Source: Symbiodinium natans (Eukaryota; Sar; Dinophyceae; Suessiales; Symbiodiniaceae). From it: 64,000 nucleotides of DNA. The notes beneath the pieces were generated by a model. That model was not told the DNA's origin, made no database searches, and worked only from the letters and a program-made list of their open reading frames with translations. Shown piece by piece: positions 57,115 through 64,000 of this stretch. Where the stretch lies: positions 88,501 to 152,500 of the forward strand of contig CAJNDS010000300.1 of NCBI GenBank assembly GCA_905221605.1, written 5' to 3'. Both the position numbers and the translations under genes were made by a program. Within the stretch, counting starts at the first letter, position 1. Each line of letters starts with the position of its first letter.

Positions 57115-59349
57115 CCAGGCGCAGAACAGGAGCCCGACATTCCGACCTGTTTTTTGGCTGCTTTGTCCTTTAAAGCTAGGCCCTGTCTGCGCCCATCTTT
57201 ACCAGAAGAAGTGAGCTGTCAGCGGCGAAGCTTAAACGAAAGCGAGCTGTTGCCGAGGTCCATGGAGGGCGAGCCCACGGTCGCCGCCCTGCTCGAGGCC
57301 CTGCGCGAAAGGCGCCCGTGGTTCATCGTCCTGCTGTACGATGTGAGAGTATTCACATTTGTCATTGCCCAAACTTTTATCATGTTATCATTATCAAGAT
57401 TAAGAGCAATAACAAGTGAACATGACAGTAGTAATAGTAGTAGTGGTCGTCGTCGTAGTCGGAGTAGTCGGAGTAGTCGGAGTAGTAGGAGTAGTAGGAG
57501 TAGTAGGAGTAGTAGGAGTAGTAGGAGTAGCAGAATAGTGGTAATGATAAGGGATCGAAGGTTTGGACTTGATTGTTTTCTCTGCCAATTGGTGACCATT
57601 CTTTGGCGGAAATGGCGGAAGGCGTACGCCTCAACGCTGCAGCCCAGAGGAAACTTTAGGGATTAGGGCAAGTTTAGGGTTTAGGGTTTAGGGTTTAGGG
57701 TTTAGGGTTGCTCATGATGATTTTGGCCCCAGAAGCACACGATGAAGGGAGCCAGGCTTGATTTCCGCGCGCGGCGCCGAAAAACATGGGTGAGGTTAGC
57801 CTGGCCTCCCTTCACTGCTGCGTAGCGAATCAATGGTGTTTTTTGGTGGTCTGATCGGGAGACGTATATCGGCGTATCCGTAGCAGCCGCCGGACCGTCA
57901 TCATTATCAGTCCCATCATCGGTGGCAGTTGTCAATGTTGCGCTTCTTCTTTGTGCCAGCGACATTCATGCAACAAACGCCGAAGCTGCCTGTGGCCAGG
58001 TTCCTCTCCTAGACCTGTGCTGCGGGCGCACTGAGATCTCAAATTGTGCCAGCTGCCAATCCCCAAATCCCCTGAATCCCCGCAAGAGAGCTTCGAAGCC
58101 CGACTCCTGAAAATTCAGACCCCAAAGGCTAAGCCTCAAGCTCTTCAAGAACCGGTTGCCGGTTGCATCCAAATTCACAAACCAATTCGGGGGCACGCCT
58201 CCCGGTGATAGGGCCGGCGCGCGGCCCAAGACATGTCGGTGTCTTCCAAGGGCCTTGATGCATGTCTGTGTTGGGGTTAGGTCAATGCAAAGAGCGTTCT
58301 TTTCGTTGTTCAGGGCTTTTCGGGCGGAAGTTGCGGAGGTTTAATTTGTGGTTGCTGACTCTGACTCTCCCGAGGATTTAGAGCTTAGAATGCCAGGCTC
58401 GAGCCCAGATCCAGTTTTTTAGCCTTTGCAAGGGGGGGGGGGGGACAGGAAGTGCTCTGAAAGTACCCGGAGCTACCAGAACTCGGCCCAACCCCCGCCC
58501 CTGGCCATACGCAGTCAGCTGGGAATTTCTCCAAAAAACGGGGTGACCCTGATACCGCATACCTCCCAAATAATAGTCCACGCCTTGTTCGTATAGGGAC
58601 CCCCCAGAGAAGGAGTACCCCGTACTTTGGGAAATCTCCAGCTGTCGGCTCGGTGCCTGAAGTTGTGCTCAACGCCCTGAAAGCCCGAATCTCGCTCGCC
58701 TGCGACGGTTGGAGAAAGGCTCTGCCTTCGGGGTTTTGGAGGGGTTTTAGGGATGCTTTTTGGTCGAGCTTCATGTCGACTCGAACACTGTATATGAAGC
58801 AGTGCAGCAAGCACAACTTGGCTCTTCTGTGCGGATTCCGAGTCCAGTCGCACTTGCTGAGTGCCAGCTGTGTTTCGGGAATCTGGGACCCCGAAAGTAC
58901 CGTCGACTGTGCGTGTTGACCTGGGGGGCAGAGCTGGCCAGGTAGATCAGCGTGCGGCGCTTTTTGGCAGTCGATTTCAAGGCGACGTGGGGGGCATTTT
59001 GTCAGCTTTGATTTGCGGTGTGGGTGAGACGACGCACTCTGAGCCCAAGAAATGCTCCGAACCCTACACCCTGACAAGCTCTCAAAAGCGCACATGAGCC
59101 TTCATAAGCCCTCAAAGGGGGCCTTCACTAAGCTTCGACACAAAGAACACCTCCCTCTCTGTTTTGCTGTGACCATGAAGGCAAGGGAGGGGCTCAGAAG
59201 CCCAAGGATGACACCCACGCCGCCGCCTCCAGGCCACAGCACCAGTGCCTTTTGAAGGTCTCCTTTTGCTGCGAGCCTTTCGTGAGCCTCTTAGGGTTTT
59301 GAGGGGTTCCCCCTGTTCAAGATGGCTTTTTTCCGTCATTTTGGAGAAG
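57115..59349. other. Spacer with possible single exon
   Basis: An ATG at 57262 opens MEGEPTVAALLEALRERRPW ending at a GTGAGA-like donor (about 57345). It could be a first exon or another coiled-coil exon; no partner was found. An (AGTAGG)n/(AGT)n microsatellite is at 57430-57535 and TTTAGGG units at 57655-57708. A plus-strand frame at about 58850 (AECQLCFGNLGPRKYRRLC) is Cys-rich but isolated. Confidence 0.4.
58524..58642. mobile_element. MITE-like element, copy B
   Basis: The ends are inverted copies: GGGAATTTCTCCAAAAAACG at the left and, on the opposite strand, GGAGATTTCCCAAAGTACG at the right, both followed by GGGT. The interior words GGGGGGTCCCTATACGAA and GACTATTATTTGGGA (minus strand) resemble copies at 21010 and 60481. 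About 119 bp, non-coding. Confidence 0.6.
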
Positions 59350-61180
59350 ATGAACTTTGTCGAATGTCGAGTGCCGGACAGGGAGATGATGGAGCGCCAG
59401 AATGACGCGGCCATCGAAGACTTGGAGGCGAAAGTGGGGCAGCTGAAGGACATCACGAGGCGGGGCGGGGCCTTGTTGGGGTCACCTGGGGGGGATGGCT
59501 ACATCCGCCTCTTAGACAGGTTAAGATCCACCCCCAGCACCGGCACTCTCCAGTTTTGCGGGCTTTATTATACCGACTTCAATCTATCTTACAGTATCCC
59601 CTGAACAGAGCAGGTACATGGGGGCCCCAAGGGCCCCAATCTCTTCCGATCCCGAGCCCAAACGCTTCGGAAACTCTCCAGGAACATTGGCTCCTCGATC
59701 AAGGACTCCAACAGCTTTCTGGATCAGATGGGCAGCCCGCTGAGCTTCCCCTACTTCCCTCATTCCCTGCCAACCAACAGGAAGCCTTTGGGTCTTGGGG
59801 GTTTGCGGGGTTTAGGGGTTCGTGGGGGTGTAGGCTTCAGGGTGCTGCGCGGGCTTAGGGTTTGTGGGCTTTGCGATCTCTCTGCTGTACTTCCCGGTGT
59901 GGGCCCTCCCAGGAAGCCCCCTCTTCATCCACAAGTTCCACAAGCCCCAAAAAGCCCCGCAAAAAAACCCATCCGAGCCACTGCCCCCCCGAAACCCTTA
60001 AAACCCACCCTTCAGACCCTAGCCCCACAAAACCCTTAACGACTGTTAGTATAAGGGGGAGCATCCCAAGGGGAACCACCCTCAAGACCCTAAAGCCCCC
60101 CAAAATCCTTAAACTCTGAACCCGAAACCCCTAGCCCTAAACCCTAGCCCTAAACCCTAAACCCTAAACCCTAAACCCTAAACCGTAAACCGTAAACCCT
60201 AAACCCTAAACCCTAAACCCTAAACCCTAAACCCTAAACCCTAAACCCTAAACCCAAAACCCCTCAAGCCCGCCTCCCCCGCAAGACCACCGAGGCATCG
60301 ACTTTGACAAGGCTGCGGGGCTCCTGAAAGGCACTCTGGGCAACCTCAAGGCGCGCCTCTGTGGGACCTAGAATCTAGGGTTTAGGGTTTAGGGTTTAGG
60401 GTTTAGGCACTATACCTCTTGCGGAATGTGTTTGAGATCTTCTGGAGCCGAGAAGAGCGCTCTCATGCCCGCTTTCCTAGGGGGTCCGAAATTAGGGGTT
60501 ACCTTATTGGGGTCCCTATCATAAGGGAATCCTACTATTTGGGATCCATAATAAGGGTCCCTTGTTTTCGCAAACCCCCCCCCCCCCCCCCCCCCCCGCG
60601 AATCCCAAGGGGATGATGGCGAACAAGAGCAGCAAGCACATGATCTACATGGTGCTCTTTGCCCAGGGCCCCAGGAACTTCCGGGCCATGCCAAAGAGCC
60701 CTTTTAACGGGTTCCAGCCCCTTAAGCCCTGAAACATAAGAAGCCCCTAAAGCCCCTGTAGTTCTCAGCCCTAAAGAAGGGTGTAAGACGTCTTTTTAAA
60801 GCCTGAAACATAAGAAGCCCTAAAGCTCCGTAGTAGCAACCCGGAAGAAGGGTGTAAGACGTTTTTGGGTTTGCTGTTTGGCCTCCGCCGTGCAGGCCGA
60901 GGACCATTTTTCAGGTGTGGCTTGTGGAGGGAGACTCTGTGGTGCCAGAGCCGTGTGACTTGAGGTCGTATGCCTGTTCCTCCTGATGTACTTCCTGAGG
61001 AAGATGAGCTTCGGAGGGCCCCGGCCTCAAAGCACACGGAGCCTCAGAGCCGGTTTTTCCAGCACTTGGGAACCGAGGTCCGGTGGGGCGACGACCATAC
61101 AGCTGCACATCCCTCAGTGCCGAGTTGCGCGCGACATGAACACACGTGCAGCATGTGTCGCTTCTGCCCGAAGCTCCTGA
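59350..61180 (+). CDS. Bet1-like Qc-SNARE, five exons
   Basis: Exons: 59350-59459, 59682-59731, 60295-60350, 60610-60660 and 60965-61180. They join in frame to 160 residues. The SNARE helix runs REMMERQNDAAIEDLEAKVG, QLKDITRNIGSSIKDSNSFL, DQMGIDFDKAAGLLKGTLGN, LKG. A membrane anchor follows, made by joining HMIYMVLF (exon 4) to VVCLFLLMYFL (exon 5), then RKM. Heptads and the C-terminal anchor fit Bet1/GS15 SNAREs, which act in ER-Golgi and intra-Golgi vesicle fusion. All four introns have GC donors (AG|GC, G|GC, AAG|GC, TTT|GC), and every exon after an AG starts with G. The start is uncertain: ATG 59350 gives a nine-residue lead (MNFVECRVP), but an AG at 59380-59381 could instead be an acceptor with the true first exon upstream. 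The roughly 50 residues after the anchor are unusual for this family; the real end may be closer to the anchor. Confidence 0.78.
60121..60258 (-). repeat. CCCTAAA array in a SNARE intron
   Basis: About 18 CCCTAAA units, a few degenerate (CCGTAAA), between exons 2 and 3 of the Bet1-like gene. A shorter TTTAGGG run (60375-60407) lies in the next intron in the opposite orientation, so again a short exon is flanked by an inverted pair of telomere-like arrays. Confidence 0.93.
60481..60577. mobile_element. MITE-like element, copy C
   Basis: Aligns by eye along its whole length with the reverse complement of copy A (21010-21106): GGGGTTACCTTATTGGGGTC, CATAAGGGAATCCTACTATT, AATAAGGGTCCC, then TTTTCGCAAACCC. 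It lies in the intron between SNARE exons 3 and 4, next to a run of C. Confidence 0.65.
60724..60868. repeat. Tandem duplication of about 73 bp in a SNARE intron
   Basis: Two units, each containing CCTGAAACATAAGAAGCCC and GAAGAAGGGTGTAAGACGT with a few differences, between exons 4 and 5. Confidence 0.85.
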
Positions 61181-63372
61181 GCCGAGGAAGGAGAATGCCT
61201 CAAGCGGCGGGTGAGCGAGGGTCGCGAGAGCTTTGCGCCTGCGCTCATGGTTCAGAGTTTCGGGGTCAAGAAGTTTCAGTGGACATGACACAGCTTAACA
61301 TCAGGGTTTGCAGAACTTGTGTAGGGCCTTGCGGCCTGTCCCGCTGGGCCTCGGTGGCGGGGACGTTGCGCCACGGGAGCCACGAGGAGAAACGATGGGT
61401 CCGGAATGCTCTCCCATGGGGCTCTGATGTACCCCTGATAAATGGCTTTAATGCTCGGAGCTTCGTGGAAAACCTATGTCTGTAGTTGTGACTTTGTTTT
61501 CTAAGCATGTACATGTGTAGAATCATGTAATATAACAGCGACAAGTAAACCCGAGCGCCATGTTTTTTTAGTGTTACTCGTAGAGCATATACTGCACATA
61601 CTAGCATATACTGTACATGTGAGCAAAGACTGTGCTCAGTATTCATCAATACTGTATGCCCCTTAATGATTCACTCCCTCGCTCACTCAACGCTTTTTCT
61701 CCATGCGTCCACTGCTTACTGGCAGCAATCATACACTCCCCCTTTCACTAGGCATCTGAGGACGGCGGGGGAGGAGGGCTCCATTCCGTGGATGGCGATT
61801 ACGTACTACAAAACAGCACAACTGACCTCTACAACTGTTACAAGGAGGTACTTTGAGAGGTGAGGCCGGTCGGAGCTGCGGAGATTCACTCGTCAAGGCG
61901 AGCTGGGCAGGGTCAGCAAAAGGAGGTTCCTCTGGGACGGGGAGGGCCGTGAGAGGTGAGGGCAGTCAGGAGCTGTGACGGGATGAGGCGAGGTAAACCC
62001 CTGCAAAGCTTTCACTGGAGCCCCCCCCTTCCACAGGGGGTCGGTGGCTAATGGCTAATGTCGGTGAAAGCGCTCGGTTGAAGTTTTCCTGCGTGAGGGA
62101 GGAAGGGTGCAGAGACTTGCCCGCCTTTCGATACAGACATTGGCGCGGCAGAAAAGTGACCGCACGTTCAGGCTTCATTTGTTAGGTGCCCTCCCGCTAA
62201 ACATCTCCAGACCTCTTCACCCCAAAACAAGTCGGTCGGAAGAAGCTCTCGATTGAAGCAGGGCTGTTCTGTGCCAGTTGTGGGCATACTTCGTCGAATG
62301 AGATATTATTGTTATTATTCTTATTTTTTTATTCTTCTTCTTCTTATTATTACGATTATTGTTATTGTTCTTGTTATTGTTCTTGTTCTTGTTCTTGTTA
62401 TTGTTAGTGTTATTGTTACTGTTATTGTTATTATTGCTGTTACTGTTACTGCTATTGTTGTTATTGTTATTGTTATTGTTATTGTTATTGTTATTGTTAT
62501 TGTTATTGTGATTGTTATTGTGATTGTTATTGTGATTGTTATTGTGATTGTTATTGTGATTGTTATTGTGATTGTTATTGTGATTGTTATTGTTATTGTT
62601 ATTGTTTTTGATGCAGTTCTTGTTGCCACCAGGGAGATGTTGGAGTCCTCGCTTCCTCCGGCTCTAAGCACGGCCGAGGAAGACATGATTGAGCGGAACA
62701 TTCTTAGCTGCGCGTGGAAGCAGCACGGTCATGACGGAATCAAGCTAGTCTGAGCGCTTCTGCAGGAACCAGGCAGCATCAATGTACAAGTTCTCAGACA
62801 AGTTTCAACCGTACTTCCTTGCAGCGTCTCTTCAATCTAGGACGTTCGAGTACAGGGACATGTGACCACACGCACATCCACCCTTTCTTAAAGATTCGAC
62901 AGGCTTAGGGCGTAGGTCCCTGTGTGCGGCTAATTCCTCAGTCGCAGCCTCGGTCGTCTTGCCGAGAGCTCCAAGATTTAGATGGTTTCATCCCTGCTGA
63001 GATTCGCTGCCGAGTCTTAGGTTCGGGGTTTTTAGGTACTAGGGTTTAGCGGCTTCTGTAGATTGGAATGGCTTCAGCTGAGCATCTGAGGGGCGGATCG
63101 AATCTAAAGAGAGAGTGCGAGAGAGTGAGAGGGAGAGTGAAGCGAGAGAGAGTCAGAGACAGACCGAGCCACACAGAGCCAGAGCCAGAGCCAGAGAGAC
63201 AGTGAACGTTGCTGAATCCTTGGTCGCCAGGCTCACGCCTTGACTCTGGATTGTGTGGCCGATGTGCGCAGCATGTTTGCGATGAGAGCATGTTGGATGT
63301 ACTGGCTGCCGGAGGAACTTTCTTCACAGCTCCAGGCACCTAGGTGCTGCGCAGATTTCGGACTCCTGCGCC
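61181..63372. other. Spacer upstream of the thiol oxidoreductase gene
   Basis: No firm gene. After CACCAG at about 62632 the plus strand is open (EMLESSLPPALSTAEEDMIE, RNILS) and looks exon-like but is isolated. A GAGA-rich run lies at 63105-63205. The stretch from about 63205 to 63372 is probably the 5' leader of the next gene. Confidence 0.4.
62306..62606. repeat. (TTATTG)n / (TTGTGA)n microsatellite, about 300 bp
   Basis: TTATTG, TTCTTG and TTATTGTGATTG units. The Ile-Val-rich open frame across it is an artefact. Confidence 0.95.
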
Positions 63373-63816
63373 ATGGCCGCCACGGAAGAACTCTTAGGAC
63401 TCTTGGGCCCGAACCTCCAGACCAAGGATGGCGTGAAGCCGACCTCCGACGTTCTGAAAGACAAGAAGGCGGTGCTCCTGTACTTCTCAGCGCACTGGTG
63501 CCCACCGTGCCGTGGCTTCACGCCCATCCTGGCCAAGGCCTACAACGAGTACGCCGCGAAGGACGTGGAGGTCGTCTTCGTGTCCAGCGATCGCGATCAG
63601 GCCGGCTTCGACGAGTACTACGGAGAGATGCCGTGGGCCTGCCTGCCCTATAGTGACCGAGGCAAGAAGGACGAGCTTGCGACCAAGTTTGGTGTCCGGG
63701 GCATCCCGATGCTTGTCGTGCTGAAGCCCGACGGCACGGTGGCGTCGGAGAACGGACGCGGGGAAGTGCAGGGCAACCCTGACATGAAGGCAGCGCTCGG
63801 CGCTTGGGGCCTCTGA
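63373..63816 (+). CDS. Tryparedoxin/nucleoredoxin-like thiol oxidoreductase
   Basis: A single uninterrupted frame of 147 residues with an ATG in good context (GCCATGG). It is a complete thioredoxin-fold domain: active site W42-C43-P-P-C46 (SAHWCPPCRGFTPILAKAY), EVVFVSSDRDQAGFDEYY, and the cis-proline loop GVRGIP (Pro112). WCPPC with the VSSDRD motif is typical of tryparedoxins and nucleoredoxin domains, which reduce disulfides of partner proteins such as peroxiredoxins. There is no signal peptide, so it is probably cytosolic or nuclear. The length matches a single-domain family member. No intron was found, in contrast to its neighbours, which may reflect an mRNA-derived copy. Confidence 0.93.
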   Translation: MAATEELLGLLGPNLQTKDGVKPTSDVLKDKKAVLLYFSAHWCPPCRGFTPILAKAYNEYAAKDVEVVFVSSDRDQAGFDEYYGEMPWACLPYSDRGKKDELATKFGVRGIPMLVVLKPDGTVASENGRGEVQGNPDMKAALGAWGL

Positions 63817-64000
63817 GAGGACATGGGCCCAGCTGTCAAATGGGAGCTGTCAGGAGTCTAGGAAGTGCATCCAAACATGGAAGATGCATAATAACGATGC
63901 TTTTAGGCTGCACGGGGTCGAGGGGTCATCACGGGATCCTAGACACTAGACTCCTGGGACGAGGTATGAGGTTCTATCGCAGGCTATCTGCAGGCAAGCC
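63817..64000 (+). other. 3' flank of the thiol oxidoreductase gene
   Basis: Presumed 3' untranslated region running to the window edge. No canonical AATAAA is present. Confidence 0.4.

Noticed and set aside
62253-62753. 166-codon Ile-Val-rich frame as a membrane protein
   Set aside because: The hydrophobic part is the TTATTG repeat; only the short piece after 62632 could be a real exon.

Overview
This window looks like nuclear DNA of a dinoflagellate, probably a photosynthetic one close to the Symbiodiniaceae; the species cannot be named from the sequence. The evidence is: genes cut into many exons of 27-125 bp; introns whose donors are mostly GC or GA rather than GT and whose following exon nearly always starts with G; interstitial arrays of the plant/dinoflagellate telomere motif TTTAGGG; a nuclear gene for a small thylakoid protein; and a long terminal repeat (LTR) that carries the last 12 bases of the dinoflagellate spliced leader.

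Layout. 0-7.3 kb is repeat-rich: two opposed fragments of a GC-rich non-LTR retrotransposon (1-1075), a 2.5-kb patchwork of telomere-like repeats holding two copies of a Cys-rich module (1.7-4.2 kb), another retrotransposon fragment (4.5-5.5 kb), a 525-bp CA/CG microsatellite and a 46-bp minisatellite. From 11.4 to 24.7 kb four genes lie on the minus strand: a PsbY-like photosystem II small protein, a two-exon secreted conserved protein, an 18-exon kinesin motor and an unidentified membrane protein. 25.8-35.7 kb is a complete, very young Ty1/copia LTR retrotransposon (minus strand) with one uninterrupted 2665-codon gag-pol reading frame and about 675 extra residues after RNase H. A candidate minus-strand gene follows at 36.6-37.0 kb.

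The direction then flips. From 39.1 kb to the right edge every recognisable gene is on the plus strand: a secreted tyrosinase (39.1-41.5 kb), a long coiled-coil protein with a HMMR/kinesin-12-type C-terminal motif whose introns hold a 3.9-kb satellite of 100-bp units (45.1-54.1 kb, perhaps to 57.1 kb), a Bet1-like SNARE in five exons (59.35-61.2 kb) and a tryparedoxin/nucleoredoxin-like thiol oxidoreductase (63.4-63.8 kb). The arrangement is two unidirectional gene blocks pointing away from each other. The gap between them (37.1-38.1 kb) is AT-rich and holds seven short palindromes of one family, a candidate divergent transcription start zone.

The host genes do not form a pathway: they serve photosynthesis (PsbY-like), microtubule transport and the spindle (kinesin, coiled-coil protein), vesicle fusion (Bet1-like), phenol oxidation outside the cell (tyrosinase) and redox control (thioredoxin fold). 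Exon boundaries were read by eye from reading frame, family conservation and splice motifs; those that remain ambiguous are flagged.
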